From assembly GCA_030587435.1 (NCBI GenBank), contig JAUQZC010000067.1, positions 5,840-69,839 of the forward strand: 64,000 bases of DNA, in the 5' to 3' direction. This DNA comes from Candidatus Baldrarchaeota archaeon. GTDB taxonomy: Archaea > Asgardarchaeota > Baldrarchaeia > Baldrarchaeales > DXJG01. The translations under genes were made by a program, and so were the position numbers. This document shows, piece after piece, positions 8,480 to 19,003 of the stretch (positions within the stretch are counted from its first letter, which is position 1; every line of letters starts with the position of its first letter). The notes under the pieces are model-generated. The model worked only from the letters and a program-made list of their open reading frames with translations. It was not told the origin of the DNA and ran no database searches.

Positions 8480-11152
8480 ATGAACTTTACTATGAAAAAA
8501 GCAGTCCAAAAGAGGTTAACTGAATATATCAATAAGGGAGAGGACAAGTCCTTAGATGAAGTAGAGACGGAGGAAGTTATCGAAGAAGAAGCCATCTATG
8601 AGGTTGAAACATCTTTCACAAATGATAATGAGAAGGAAATTGCTTCTGGTATTTTACTTTCTGTTGGTTATGATGGGGCAAAAGGCTGCGCATACGCTAA
8701 ATTGTATAATCCAGAAAATAGGAAGATCTTCATATGGTATGATGAAGAAAAAACCCATAGACCATATCTCTTAACTGACTTAAGTAGAGAAGAACTTGAA
8801 AAAATACCCGATGTCATAAATCATAAGGGTTTAATAGGTTTTGGAGAAGTTGAAAAATACGATCCACTTAGGGATCAATGGGTAAAAATGACTAAAGTTA
8901 TTGCAGATGACCCGCTTTCCATTGGAGGTAAGCCTAACTCACTTAGGGAACTTCTTCCTTCAGACCAGTGGGGTAAAAGAGCGTGGGAAGCAAAAATAAG
9001 GTATCATCACTGTTTCACATACGATAATAATCTGATTCCAGGCATGCCATATATTGAAAGAGATAAAAAATTACAATTAATTAAAGTAAGAATTCCCGAG
9101 AATGTTAAAGAAAATCTTTTTAACCTCCTGAAAAGCGAGGATATTGAATATGGTGATATTTTAGACAGGTACTTACCCGTATTTCTTTACCCAGTTCCTC
9201 ATATTGATAGAGTAGCTATTGACATTGAGGTTTTTACACCTAAGTTAGATAGAATTCCAGATTCTAAGGAAGCCGAATATAACATTATCTCAGCTGCATT
9301 TGCATCAACAGACGGTCTAAACAAGGTTTTTGTCTTAAGACGTGCAAATCTTGAGAGTTCTAAAAAAGTTGAGGATTTACCTAGCAATGTTGAAATTATT
9401 TATTTCGATGATGAAAAAGAAATGATTAAGGAAATTTTTAATGTAATTAATCAATATCCTATAGTTATTACGTTCAATGGGGATAACTTTGACTTAAGAT
9501 ATCTTTATCACAGGGCAATTAGGCTTGGATTTAAAAAAGAGGAAATACCCATTGAACTTACTAAGGACGAAGCTCACGTAAAATATGGTGTTCACATAGA
9601 TTTGTATAAATTCTTCTATAATAATGCGATTAAAGTGTATGCGTTTGGTAATGCCTACAAGGAAGTTACATTGGACACTATAGCAAAAGCTTTGCTAGGA
9701 ACCAGTAAAGTTGAGATAGAGAAGCCCATATCAGAACTTTCACTAGAAGAATTAGCACACTATAACTACCAAGATGCAAAAATAACTTTAGATCTTACAA
9801 CTTTTAACAATAACTTAACATTAAAACTTATCATATTGCTAATGAGAATCTCGCGTCTACCCATGGAAGATCTTGTTAGACAAGGTGTATCCAGTTGGGT
9901 TAAAAGTCTTTTCTACGCTGAACATAGAATACGAAACTATTTGATCCCCAGACCAGAGGAAATAACAGGACTAAAGGGAACCGTTGATACAACCCCGATC
10001 ATTAAAGGCAAAAAATATAAAGGCGCTATAGTAGTTGAGCCAAAACCCGGAGTACACTTTAATGTCGTTGTATTAGATTTCGCGTCTTTGTATCCCTCAG
10101 TTATTAAGAAGTATAATCTTAGTTACGAAACTGTTAGATGTGTCCATCCAGAGTGTAGAGACCAGAAGGTTCCTGAAACCAACCATTGGGTATGTAAGAA
10201 ACGTAGAGGATTAACTTCTCAGATAATAGGTTTCTTAAGAGACATAAGAGTTAAATGGTTTAAACCTATGAGCAAAAACAAGAATCTGTCTGATGAAGTA
10301 CGAAATTGGTATTCAGTAGTTCAGCAAGCACTCAAAGTGTTTATTAACGCATCCTATGGAGTTTTTGGTGCAGAACACTTCCCCTTCTACTGCCTGCCAG
10401 TTGCGGAAAGCACTGCTGCGATAGGGAGATATGCGATTATGAAAACTATTAAAAAGGCTAAGGAACTTGGAGTGGAAGTAGTGTACGGTGATACTGATAG
10501 TGTTTTTCTAAAGGAACCTAGCGAAGAGAAGATTAGAGAATTGATTAGGTGGAGTAGTGGAGAACTTGGAATCGAATTGGATGTTGATAAAGTTTACAGG
10601 TATTTGGCTTTATCTCAGAGGAAGAAGAACTATCTGGGAGTATTTGATGATGGAAGTGTTGACATTAAAGGTTTGACAGGTAAAAAGAGGAATACACCGA
10701 TATTTCTTCAAAAAGCCTTTATGGAAGTTGTGAGAGTGTTAGGAGAAGTAAAATCTGCGGAGGATTTTGAAAAAGCTAAGGAAAAAATACGAGAAATAGC
10801 ACAAGAATGTTACAGAAAATTAGAAGAAAGAAAATACTCACTTGAAGAACTAGCTTTCAAAGTGCAACTTACTAAGCCATTGAAACAATATGTTAAAACG
10901 ACGCCTCAGCATGTGAAAGCTGCAAGAATGCTTGCAGCTCAAGGAAAAGATATAAGACCTGGCGATATAATAACTTTTGTGAAAACTAGAGGGGTACCTG
11001 GTGTTAAACCTGTTCAATACGCCTCAATATATGAGATAGATATAGAAAAATACAAAGATCACATAAGGACTACATTTGAGCAGATTCTGGACGCGCTAGG
11101 AATAGATTTTAGCGAAATTGTTGGTATACGTAGTCTTGACATGTTTATCTAA
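8480..11152 (+). CDS. polB: Family B DNA polymerase with 3'-5' exonuclease
   Basis: Replicative or repair DNA polymerase of about 890 residues. Exonuclease motifs are intact: Exo I (DIEVF, about residue 250), Exo II (FNGDNFDLRYL) and Exo III (YNYQDAKITLD). Polymerase motif A is DFASLYPS (about 535), motif B is KVFINASYGVFG, and motif C is YGDTDS (about 675) with both catalytic aspartates. A cysteine cluster (CVHPEC and a later C) lies between motifs A and B. The start is uncertain: TTG 8474, ATG 8480 and ATG 8492 are all in frame around a GGGG run; 8480 is chosen provisionally. The acidic N-terminal 50 residues look like an added tail. Confidence 0.95.
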   Translation: MNFTMKKAVQKRLTEYINKGEDKSLDEVETEEVIEEEAIYEVETSFTNDNEKEIASGILLSVGYDGAKGCAYAKLYNPENRKIFIWYDEEKTHRPYLLTDLSREELEKIPDVINHKGLIGFGEVEKYDPLRDQWVKMTKVIADDPLSIGGKPNSLRELLPSDQWGKRAWEAKIRYHHCFTYDNNLIPGMPYIERDKKLQLIKVRIPENVKENLFNLLKSEDIEYGDILDRYLPVFLYPVPHIDRVAIDIEVFTPKLDRIPDSKEAEYNIISAAFASTDGLNKVFVLRRANLESSKKVEDLPSNVEIIYFDDEKEMIKEIFNVINQYPIVITFNGDNFDLRYLYHRAIRLGFKKEEIPIELTKDEAHVKYGVHIDLYKFFYNNAIKVYAFGNAYKEVTLDTIAKALLGTSKVEIEKPISELSLEELAHYNYQDAKITLDLTTFNNNLTLKLIILLMRISRLPMEDLVRQGVSSWVKSLFYAEHRIRNYLIPRPEEITGLKGTVDTTPIIKGKKYKGAIVVEPKPGVHFNVVVLDFASLYPSVIKKYNLSYETVRCVHPECRDQKVPETNHWVCKKRRGLTSQIIGFLRDIRVKWFKPMSKNKNLSDEVRNWYSVVQQALKVFINASYGVFGAEHFPFYCLPVAESTAAIGRYAIMKTIKKAKELGVEVVYGDTDSVFLKEPSEEKIRELIRWSSGELGIELDVDKVYRYLALSQRKKNYLGVFDDGSVDIKGLTGKKRNTPIFLQKAFMEVVRVLGEVKSAEDFEKAKEKIREIAQECYRKLEERKYSLEELAFKVQLTKPLKQYVKTTPQHVKAARMLAAQGKDIRPGDIITFVKTRGVPGVKPVQYASIYEIDIEKYKDHIRTTFEQILDALGIDFSEIVGIRSLDMFI

Positions 11153-11187
11153 CTTTTAACATGCTAAAAATTAGTTGACCCTCTATT

Positions 11188-11784
11188 TTAGGTTACCATT
11201 CTTCCGCATTTATAGCAGAATTTGGCATCCGAAGGTAACTGAGTACCGCAATACATACAGAATTTTGTTTCCGAAGTATAGCTTTCATTGTAACCCTTTG
11301 TTGATAGGTTAACTTCTCTTGATGACTCCTTGTCTTGAAAGAGAAGTCTTAAATCCGTAGAGCTCTCTGTTTGGTGATTTTGTTCAGATATATGGCTTAT
11401 TTGAGGAATTTCAATCTTCTCTTCAGAAATTTCTGAGCAAAAATGTCCTTTAGCATATTCTATTATTCTCTTATGACATTCTTCCTTCAGCTTACGGTAA
11501 TCTTCATGAGTTAATCCTAATAGTTCTAAAGCTTTGTCACGATTTATACATCGCTTTTCTAGGCTACAACAATAAGCTAAGCTCCCGTAACAGGTTAAAG
11601 CCATAGCCTTTTCTATAACAGATTTGAAAATAGGTTGTATTCTTTCTCTACCAATAATTAAATCACTGCCATCCACTTTGATTTCAACTAAACTCTGATT
11701 TAAAAGCGCTCTTAGAACTTTTTCAGCAGGATAAGCTCTACCACGAATAATAATAGTTCCTTTGGCCTCCGAAGTTTCTTCCAT
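11188..11784 (-). CDS. Zinc-ribbon protein of unknown function, 198 aa
   Basis: The C-terminus is a clear zinc ribbon (CMYCGTQLPSDAKFCYKCG). The N-terminal half has a small beta-rich part and a helical segment with a second cysteine group (CYGSLAYCC and a later C) followed by a helical LELLGLTHEDYRKL region. The middle, about residues 125-165, is polar and probably disordered. No catalytic motif is seen. It is convergent with polB, 35 bp apart. The family is not recognised; an adaptor role is a guess from architecture only. Confidence 0.65.
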   Translation of the reverse strand: MEETSEAKGTIIIRGRAYPAEKVLRALLNQSLVEIKVDGSDLIIGRERIQPIFKSVIEKAMALTCYGSLAYCCSLEKRCINRDKALELLGLTHEDYRKLKEECHKRIIEYAKGHFCSEISEEKIEIPQISHISEQNHQTESSTDLRLLFQDKESSREVNLSTKGYNESYTSETKFCMYCGTQLPSDAKFCYKCGRMVT

Positions 11785-11980
11785 TACTTAACCACCAGTT
11801 TTAGGTTACTAAGCTAATATAATTAAAATTTCGTATTACACAATTTGTCTTAATGAAATTTGTATAAAGCTAAACTTATATAAATCTCTTATTAAATGTG
11901 CTTTCCATATTTTTAAAACGGAAATAGTCTTATCAAAATCGAACATATGTAGTTATCTAGAATATAGGAGGGGCCTTTTG

Positions 11981-12142
11981 GTGAGAAAAAAGTTAATATC
12001 CTGCCCAAAGTGCGGATATCAATTTGATGTTTCTTATGCAAGAGCATTTGCATGCCGCGGGTGCCCATTCTCAGCCATAGGAGACTGCGGTTATATTAAA
12101 TGTCCAAAATGTGGATATGAATTCCCATACCCTACCTATTAA
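11981..12142 (+). CDS. Small cysteine-rich zinc-binding protein, 53 aa
   Basis: GTG start with AGGAGGGG 7-8 nt upstream. The protein has two CPKCGY knuckles (near residues 8-13 and 44-49) flanking a middle CRGCP and a further Cys (DCGY), seven cysteines in 53 residues. The internal symmetry (SCPKCGYQF and KCPKCGYEF) suggests a rubredoxin-like or zinc-ribbon fold. It stands alone between genes on the opposite strand. I recall similar small proteins in other archaea, but give no function. Confidence 0.7.
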   Translation: MRKKLISCPKCGYQFDVSYARAFACRGCPFSAIGDCGYIKCPKCGYEFPYPTY

Positions 12143-12164
12143 TTCAAGATAGTTTAATTTCAGT

Positions 12165-14279
12165 TTATGTTTCTTCTTTTGAGGCAATAAACTCTGCAAC
12201 GCTGACATTACCTTCCTTTCTAACAATGACTCTGGGTATTTCTTCTTTTCTGTCTATCTCCATATGAGTTATAAGGAAAATCTGTTCGAATCCTTCGTCT
12301 TCAACTAGTTGATCAACTACTTCTTTTCTCCTAGAGACATCTAATCCGCCAAGTGGCTCATCTAAAAGTACACAGCGGATTCTTGGTGTCTTTTGTGGGC
12401 TTTCTTTCAGAGGTTTTATTCTAGACATTGTTTTGGAAATGCCAAGTCGTAGAGCTAATCCTACTGCAGTTCTGTCCCCAAAACTTAGCATATCTTTACT
12501 TTTAACTATGCCGTCGCTTTCATCTAACACTGTTAGCAATATTCCTGAACCTCTTTCGCCAGTTGGTTTGGTTGGGACTAAGTCGACATTTGAATATTGT
12601 CCACAGGTAAACCTTAGTAAATAGCTTGCCGCAGTGTGTTTTATGGTTCCTAGGAGTCTTTTTTGTACAACCCATTGGGAGAGGAAGTTCTTCATTAAGA
12701 CTCTTCTAAGATGTATGAGATGCTGTAGAATCTTTTTGTTTTCTTTGATTTCTTTATCTATTTTTATCATTTCCTCTTTTTCTCTTTGCAATTCGTCTAT
12801 TTCTCTTTCTATTTTGCTAATATCTTCAATTAATTTATCGATTTCGGTTTCTTTTCTTGCATATTCTTCGTTAAGGCTAATAACGTATTGATGGAGCTCC
12901 TTTAAATTCTTGAAATTAAATTTGGCAAGTATTTCTTGAACATCGGTGTATCCTTCTTTACTTAGCATTTCCTTAAGTTTATTCTTCAGATCTGTTAGAT
13001 TCTTTTTGTTGTTTTCAAGTTCTTCCAATCTTTTTTTCAGCAGCTTTAGATTGCTTTTCTCAACTAATATTTTTTCTTTTTCGATACGTGTTTTACTGCG
13101 TTCCTCCTCTAAAACATTTCTTTTTTTGACTAGGTTTTCGATAGTTGAGTTGTTTTCTTCTATTTCCCTTTCATAATGGCTTACAATGTCTTCCATTTTC
13201 TCTTTAGATAGCAGTGTTCCGCATATTGGGCATCGGTATTCAAATTCTCCTTCTTCAACTTTCTCTGCCTTTTGTAATTTGCTGATTTTATCTTTTAGTT
13301 CCCTGTTGAGTCCATGTAGTCCACCTATTTCTTCGCTTAGCTTACGAACCTGCTTTTCAATGTTTTCAAGTTCTTTTAGTTTTTCTTGAAGTAGTTGATC
13401 TCTCTTGCTTATTTCGTCGTCTAAAACTTTCATTGAGATTTCGCAGGTTATACCCATGTTCTTTGCAGATTCCTCTATATTCTTACTCATCGATACCAAT
13501 TGTTTCTGGAAATCCTCAATGCGAACCATGGTGGCTTCTATTTCTCTGATAAAATTAGGGTTAGGTAGTTCATTTATTTTTGTTTTCAATCCTTCTAGTT
13601 CACTTTTCCTTTCTTTCAGCCTTGATTTCTTACTTTCTAACTCGTCGTTCTTTTCTTTAAGCTGTTTTTCTATTCTTTCGATCGGAACATATTTGCTTTG
13701 CAGTTCATTGAGTTTTTCGTTTAAAAGATTCTCCTCCTTTTTTAGTACATCATTTACTTTTTCCAAAAGATCTAAACTATATACTTTTGAAATTAGTTCT
13801 CTTAGACTTGCTGGGGATGCAACTGCTAGTTCGTTAACTTCGCCTTGCCGCACCATAACTGTACTAAGGGCTTGTTTGTAATCTATTTGGAGAACTTCTT
13901 GCATTTTTTTGCTGACTTCCCCAGATTTGGATGCAATATCAACGAATTTTCCTTTGCTTTCATCGTATTGATATAAAACTACTTGCATGCCTGTACTTCT
14001 ATCATAGGATCTATCTATTAGGTACCTTTTTCCATCAACTTCAAATTCAACCATTACACGACAGTGCCTTTCTCCAAATTTAATTAAGTCTTCATTTTTT
14101 ACTCCAATAGCTGTTGGTCCCCATAAAGCCCATATGATGGAGTCAAGAATAGAAGTTTTTCCGGTGGAATTTGGCCCTTCAATTAAAATTAACCCTCTTG
14201 GGAAAACATCGTTTTCGTTTGGTAAAATCAACTTTTTGTAAGGTTTAAAATTTATTAATTGAATCCTGCGTATTCTCAT
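12165..14279 (-). CDS. rad50: Rad50-like SMC-family DNA repair ATPase
   Basis: Works with Mre11 in double-strand-break processing. The N-terminal Walker A is GPNSTGKTS (about residue 38), and a long coiled coil holds a zinc hook CPICG near residue 351. The C-terminal lobe has the signature LSFGD and Walker B VLLDEPLGGLD. At about 704 residues it is shorter than most archaeal Rad50 proteins because the coiled-coil arms are short. The longest ORF starts at 14294 and overlaps mre11 by 4 bp, but GAGGAG precedes the ATG at 14279, making that start more likely. Last gene of the nurA-herA-mre11-rad50 set. Confidence 0.93.
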   Translation of the reverse strand: MRIRRIQLINFKPYKKLILPNENDVFPRGLILIEGPNSTGKTSILDSIIWALWGPTAIGVKNEDLIKFGERHCRVMVEFEVDGKRYLIDRSYDRSTGMQVVLYQYDESKGKFVDIASKSGEVSKKMQEVLQIDYKQALSTVMVRQGEVNELAVASPASLRELISKVYSLDLLEKVNDVLKKEENLLNEKLNELQSKYVPIERIEKQLKEKNDELESKKSRLKERKSELEGLKTKINELPNPNFIREIEATMVRIEDFQKQLVSMSKNIEESAKNMGITCEISMKVLDDEISKRDQLLQEKLKELENIEKQVRKLSEEIGGLHGLNRELKDKISKLQKAEKVEEGEFEYRCPICGTLLSKEKMEDIVSHYEREIEENNSTIENLVKKRNVLEEERSKTRIEKEKILVEKSNLKLLKKRLEELENNKKNLTDLKNKLKEMLSKEGYTDVQEILAKFNFKNLKELHQYVISLNEEYARKETEIDKLIEDISKIEREIDELQREKEEMIKIDKEIKENKKILQHLIHLRRVLMKNFLSQWVVQKRLLGTIKHTAASYLLRFTCGQYSNVDLVPTKPTGERGSGILLTVLDESDGIVKSKDMLSFGDRTAVGLALRLGISKTMSRIKPLKESPQKTPRIRCVLLDEPLGGLDVSRRKEVVDQLVEDEGFEQIFLITHMEIDRKEEIPRVIVRKEGNVSVAEFIASKEET

Positions 14280-14290
14280 TTTAATTCTCC

Positions 14291-15658
14291 TCAAAAGAAT
14301 TCATCTAATGTTCCCTTCTTTGGCACTACACGTTTTACCTCTTTTTTCGGCATCTTTTCGGATTGCTTTTGTATTGCCTTAGATATTTTGTCTTCACTTG
14401 GCTTACCTAGAGCTTCTTTGATCGCTTTGGCAGCTAGTTTAGCAAGTAAGTTGATGTCGTATCCTTCTTCGATTTTTTGGGTTTTTAAAAATTCTTTGAA
14501 GTCTTTTTCAGGGTCTTCTATTAAATATTCCTTTTCCTCTGCTATGTAGGCTAGAGCAGTCCAAGTTTTTTCAACGCTTTTCCAATCCCATACGAATTGA
14601 GCAATGTTAAATTTATTGTCTTCGAATAGCTGCTTCCTCAGATATTCAAGCATTGAGTTAATTTTCCAAAGTGATGACATTAAAGTTCTTCCTTCGAAGA
14701 CAACTTTGACTCTGGCGGCTGTAAATGGATCCCAACCAGATTGAAGACCGTATTCAGCTAATTTTGATAAAACCGTGTTTTTAATGTTTTCAGGGGTATC
14801 GCTGGTGTCTATTTTAATTTTATCGACTATCATGGGTCTCGGAGATTTTATCGGTATTTTACGAATTAAGGGCTTTTCTCCTTCTTCAACTTGAACTATA
14901 AGGAAGCCCTTTTCATCTTCATATTCGTCAAATCTCCATCGTTCAGTGCTTCCAGCATACCATGCATTTTCACTTAATTTCTCCATTTTGTGATTATGGC
15001 CTAAGGCTATGTAATCGTAGTCAAGTTCCAAAATTCTTTTGTTTAAAGTATTATCAAGGGTCATGCCGTGAGCAACTGCAATGTTTGGCCCTTCACCTAT
15101 TTCAGGTTTCTGAATATTCACGATCCAAGCGTTAAATAATTCAGTAGCTTGAGATTTACGTAAAATATCTGGATTTATATAGGGGAAAGCGTAAATATTC
15201 GTATCTTTGATTTTAAACTTTAGAGGGATCTTTTTTACGAGGGCGGTTCTTAAATCCCAGGTGGTTGCTGCAAATATGTAGTCTTCAAACACGATTTTTA
15301 ACGTGTCAAGGGTTGAGGATCTGTAGCCCATAAATGAACCATGATTTCCATCAATAACGACCATGGGGATTTTTGTTTCTTCAAAAAACTCTTTTAAAGT
15401 TTTATAGACAAGTTCTCTTGCTACTTCGGGCGGCGGATGAGGATTTCTATCCCAAGGAGAGTCGAAAAGATCCCCTGCATGTATAATGAGGTCAATTTCA
15501 TCTTTTCTATCTGAAATTTCTTTAAGTATCTTCTTCCATGCATCGTAAAAATCGTTTTCAATAAGTCTTATTTTCCTTTCTTCAATCCATTCAAATTTCA
15601 CACCCGTTGTTGGCCGATGGCCGAGGTGCGTATCAGATATATGCGCAATTGTTACCAT
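14291..15658 (-). CDS. mre11: Mre11 nuclease
   Basis: Mn-dependent endo/exonuclease partner of Rad50. The five phosphoesterase motifs are visible: DTHLGH, GDLFDS, GNHG, AHG and GHNH. GNHG replaces the more common GNHD. The C-terminal 130 residues contain the Rad50-binding region and end in a basic, PCNA-box-like tail (KKGTLDEFF, compare QxxLxxFF). The start has GGTGAT 3 nt upstream. It lies 11 bp upstream of rad50 and 11 bp downstream of herA, so the three are almost certainly one operon. Confidence 0.95.
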   Translation of the reverse strand: MVTIAHISDTHLGHRPTTGVKFEWIEERKIRLIENDFYDAWKKILKEISDRKDEIDLIIHAGDLFDSPWDRNPHPPPEVARELVYKTLKEFFEETKIPMVVIDGNHGSFMGYRSSTLDTLKIVFEDYIFAATTWDLRTALVKKIPLKFKIKDTNIYAFPYINPDILRKSQATELFNAWIVNIQKPEIGEGPNIAVAHGMTLDNTLNKRILELDYDYIALGHNHKMEKLSENAWYAGSTERWRFDEYEDEKGFLIVQVEEGEKPLIRKIPIKSPRPMIVDKIKIDTSDTPENIKNTVLSKLAEYGLQSGWDPFTAARVKVVFEGRTLMSSLWKINSMLEYLRKQLFEDNKFNIAQFVWDWKSVEKTWTALAYIAEEKEYLIEDPEKDFKEFLKTQKIEEGYDINLLAKLAAKAIKEALGKPSEDKISKAIQKQSEKMPKKEVKRVVPKKGTLDEFF

Positions 15659-15669
15659 AAAATCACCAA

Positions 15670-17436
15670 TTATAGTCCTCTTTCCCCTAGAACTTTCTCC
15701 TTTAACCTGTATTTTTCTTTATCTTTTTCAAAAATGTCATCAAATTTTGGTATACGCAGGGGAACAGGCATTTCTCTGTAGCTGGCAGTTAAAATAGCTT
15801 CTCCTCTATTCATAACCTTAAATTCTCTCTCAAAGCCACTAATATTTATGCTAGCGTTTTTTATAGCTGCTCTTATCTCTTCATCATTTCCAAGTTTGAG
15901 GTTTATTTCGGTATTCATATTGCTTAGGATAGTGTTGTCAATTGCAGTTACTTGCTGGGAAATTACTATTAATCCTATGCGGAACTTCCTTCCTTGACGA
16001 GCTATATCTTTGAAAATGGACTCTCCTTTCATAAGTTGAGGGTTGAGTATGGATGGCGCTTCTTCAACTGTTATCATAACTACCGGGAGTTCTTTGACTT
16101 CTTTAAGTGTTAATCCTTCTTCTCCTCTCATTTTAATGTAGAGTTGTTTCGCTTTTTCCCTAAATTTATCCATAAATATTTTAGGAAGTCTTCCGTAGGC
16201 GTTTCTTTCAAATTCAGGCCAACTTGTGGAAGATTTCATAGCTCTTCTCAGGTCAAAGAGAGTCCTTGTTACAACTGTGGTGAATAGAAACTGTTCTAAG
16301 TCGCTTAGAAGACTAGTGTTGACGACTAGGACTCTACCAGACTCTAAAGCCTCTATAATCTCTGTTAATAGCGATTCACCTGTTTCAATAAATATGGGAG
16401 ACCTCTGCAAAAATCTAAGCCTTCTCTGGACTGCTTTAACGGTTACACTAGGATGCCCCAGAGCTCCTTCGCCCTCTTCTATTCTAAATATTTCACTTAA
16501 CCATCTGTCACCCCATTTGTTGTAAGCTGATATTAGGAAATCTGCCTGTTGAGGTGTAACCTCTCTAATACTTAAAATGTCATGTGGCGTTATTTCACTC
16601 CACAAAATTCTTATTGCTCTAGCATAGGGTCTAACTCTGCGAGCAGCGGCTGCAAGATACGGAGTTAAGTAATAAAAGTCTCCAATTATATTTCTCCTAA
16701 CTTCGTCATCCATTATATCAACTACGTCTTGGATACCTCGCTTATCTATACCAAGAGCAAATTCGTCGTGAGGATCGATGGCAACCATCGACACTCTATG
16801 CGCGCTAGATAATCCCTTTTTGTATGCTTCTAGATTAACGTCAATACAGCTTTTGATTAGAACCTCAACTAAATTTGATTTTCCAGCTCCTGTTGTGCCA
16901 AAAATTCCTAGATGACTTGGTAAGAAGCTTAATGGAATATATACAGGAACATTTAATTCATTTTCTCCAGCTAAAAGGTTACCAACATAAAGTTCCCCTT
17001 TAACTTGGCTGGATAAAACCTCTCTAAGTATTTTATCCGTTACTCCAGGAGTTGGTCTATATACGATAGCTAAATGTTCTGGTAACCTTCTTGGTAACCT
17101 AAATGTCCAGTTGTTACCAGTTTTTTCAGCATATCCTAAAAGTTTTCCAGAAATACCAAGAAGCTTTTCTTTCTCTAAATTGGCAAAATATGCATCTCCT
17201 TCCACAAGTAAAGTTCCTGCAAGACGAGAAAGATCCGATACTCTCCTCATAATATTTTCTGCATCTAATGCTCTGAAAAGGAAAATTCTTTCTTTTCCTC
17301 CACGGTTTGACGGGATTAAGAAGAGTTCACCGGCACAAACATCTTTGTTCTCAGCTATTAGAAGAAGTTCTTCCGTTGTTCCTCCAGCAAGTCTTCCAAA
17401 CACCTCTCCATAGAGATTCTCCGATTCTTTCACCAT
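15670..17436 (-). CDS. herA: HerA bipolar DNA translocase/helicase
   Basis: Hexameric ATPase that drives end resection with NurA. Residues about 1-130 form the HAS-barrel, followed by Walker A GTTGAGKSN (about 180) and a DPHDE motif (about 223). Walker B-like VMITVEEAP and a Gln-rich sensor (VISQQ) follow. The 588-residue length is normal to slightly long. It sits between nurA and mre11, the conserved archaeal order. GGTGGGAG overlaps the first codons, so either ATG 17436 or the next codon (GTG) could be the start. Confidence 0.95.
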   Translation of the reverse strand: MVKESENLYGEVFGRLAGGTTEELLLIAENKDVCAGELFLIPSNRGGKERIFLFRALDAENIMRRVSDLSRLAGTLLVEGDAYFANLEKEKLLGISGKLLGYAEKTGNNWTFRLPRRLPEHLAIVYRPTPGVTDKILREVLSSQVKGELYVGNLLAGENELNVPVYIPLSFLPSHLGIFGTTGAGKSNLVEVLIKSCIDVNLEAYKKGLSSAHRVSMVAIDPHDEFALGIDKRGIQDVVDIMDDEVRRNIIGDFYYLTPYLAAAARRVRPYARAIRILWSEITPHDILSIREVTPQQADFLISAYNKWGDRWLSEIFRIEEGEGALGHPSVTVKAVQRRLRFLQRSPIFIETGESLLTEIIEALESGRVLVVNTSLLSDLEQFLFTTVVTRTLFDLRRAMKSSTSWPEFERNAYGRLPKIFMDKFREKAKQLYIKMRGEEGLTLKEVKELPVVMITVEEAPSILNPQLMKGESIFKDIARQGRKFRIGLIVISQQVTAIDNTILSNMNTEINLKLGNDEEIRAAIKNASINISGFEREFKVMNRGEAILTASYREMPVPLRIPKFDDIFEKDKEKYRLKEKVLGERGL

Positions 17437-17713
17437 TCTCCCACCAAATTGTCGTCAAGTTTCTTTAATACTCTGATAACAGTAAGTTTTCATTCTACTT
17501 ATATCATTTATTTATCAACATAATTTCCTTTAATAGCCACTTCATCGCGTAAATCGAGTTTAAACACTTTTTCAAAAGAAAGAAGAATTTACAAGTATTA
17601 AAGAAAACATGAAATGCAGAAAATGTGAAATATTGTCGAGTAAACTGTTAAATTGGTGTTGTTATGATATATTATTGCAACTTGCCTCTATTCATCATTT
17701 AGGAACCTTATGT

Positions 17714-19003
17714 CTATATTCCAATTAGTTTTCTGGGCGCGATTAGTTTTTCTTCTTCGAATCCTTCCTCTTTGGCGATGGTTATGGCTTGTTCCGCTAG
17801 AAGCATTCCTTCAACATCTTTAATTGTACATCCCTCATGGGCGTAGGAGAGAGGAGCAGGGTACCCGTACCAGCGTGCATCGTGACTCATGAAGTCCAAT
17901 TCTTTGAATAGGATTATTTCGTTTTCCTTCATTTCATTTAAATTGTCACTGTAGATATTTTTCTCCCACCATTTACGATCTAAGTCTAATCTAAATACTG
18001 GCATAGCAGAAGAAAAGCGAAATATGTAGGTGACTGCTCCCCGTGGCGGAATATATCTTCTTCCCTCTAATATTTTTAATTTGCCTTCTGGGTCTTCTTC
18101 TCCTGGGAGTCTGCAGAACCAGTGGGCATTCTTCCCGAATTCCGCTTCGGCTAACTTTGCTATGGCGCTAGTGCATGGAATTGTATGGGATTTAGCAACG
18201 GCTACAACAATGACCCCCTTATTTCTAGCTTCGTACACGACGTCTCTAAGCATATAATCTGTGATGAGGTTTGGATGAATATCGCCTTTTGATATAAGGA
18301 GAGTCATTGTGGTGTCTAAAAGGAGATATTTGATAGGTAAATCTGATTTTAAGACTCTTTTTGCTAAGGAAAGTTCGGTTATTTCTCTAATGAGGTCGTG
18401 AATGACTCTTACGGATGTTGCAGGAGGTAGAATTACAAGGTCTTTTATTCCGGTAATGTTTCGATGTTTTGGGCCTAGTAATTCGATAACATCGGTTATA
18501 TTTTCCACTTTGCGACTAGATACGTCACGAAAGTATGGGTAGAGTAATGTGTCTAGATCTTCTATCATATAGGTACGATTGATAAATTTTTCAAGGTAGC
18601 TCCACATTTGACCTTCATCCATGGAAAACCAAAATGTTTCAATTAACCTTCCACCGTCAGGTATTGGTGGATAATCTTTCACTTCGATTTTTTTCATTGG
18701 AGATCTTATTTTTGTTCCAGTAGTATGAACAGATAAATAAGCGGTGACCAAATGTATCATGACATCATCATATCTTAGTAGTGGAGAAACTCCACTACCA
18801 TCAATTGCACCTACAAGGAAATCTTCATCAAACACCACGTCTTTGGGGAATGGTTGAAAACTCGTTAAAAGTTTATCTTTAATGATTTTGATATCTTCTT
18901 TAAGTCTAACTTCAGCCAAGGTTTCATGTCTTGTCTTAATCTCTCTTAAAGCTCTTCTAATGGCATTTTCAAATTCTCTGGTAAACAATCTCTCTAAAGA
19001 CAT
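17714..19003 (-). CDS. nurA: NurA 5'-3' nuclease
   Basis: Nuclease partner of HerA. The NurA domain begins with the metal-binding AIDGSG motif (near residue 67), with further acidic positions at LLLDTTMTLL and a VVAVAKSH motif, then a C-terminal GYP...AHE region. At about 429 residues it is of normal archaeal length. The longest ORF begins at 19012 (MVKMSLERL); the second ATG at 19003 has GGATGGTT upstream and is preferred. A 277-bp gap separates it from herA, more than between the other repair genes, so herA may have its own promoter. Confidence 0.9.
   Translation of the reverse strand: MSLERLFTREFENAIRRALREIKTRHETLAEVRLKEDIKIIKDKLLTSFQPFPKDVVFDEDFLVGAIDGSGVSPLLRYDDVMIHLVTAYLSVHTTGTKIRSPMKKIEVKDYPPIPDGGRLIETFWFSMDEGQMWSYLEKFINRTYMIEDLDTLLYPYFRDVSSRKVENITDVIELLGPKHRNITGIKDLVILPPATSVRVIHDLIREITELSLAKRVLKSDLPIKYLLLDTTMTLLISKGDIHPNLITDYMLRDVVYEARNKGVIVVAVAKSHTIPCTSAIAKLAEAEFGKNAHWFCRLPGEEDPEGKLKILEGRRYIPPRGAVTYIFRFSSAMPVFRLDLDRKWWEKNIYSDNLNEMKENEIILFKELDFMSHDARWYGYPAPLSYAHEGCTIKDVEGMLLAEQAITIAKEEGFEEEKLIAPRKLIGI

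Noticed and set aside
13405..13881. 158-codon plus-strand ORF opposite rad50
   Set aside because: It lies opposite the coiled coil of Rad50 and is Ser/Phe-rich in the way a Glu/Lys coiled coil reads on its antisense strand.
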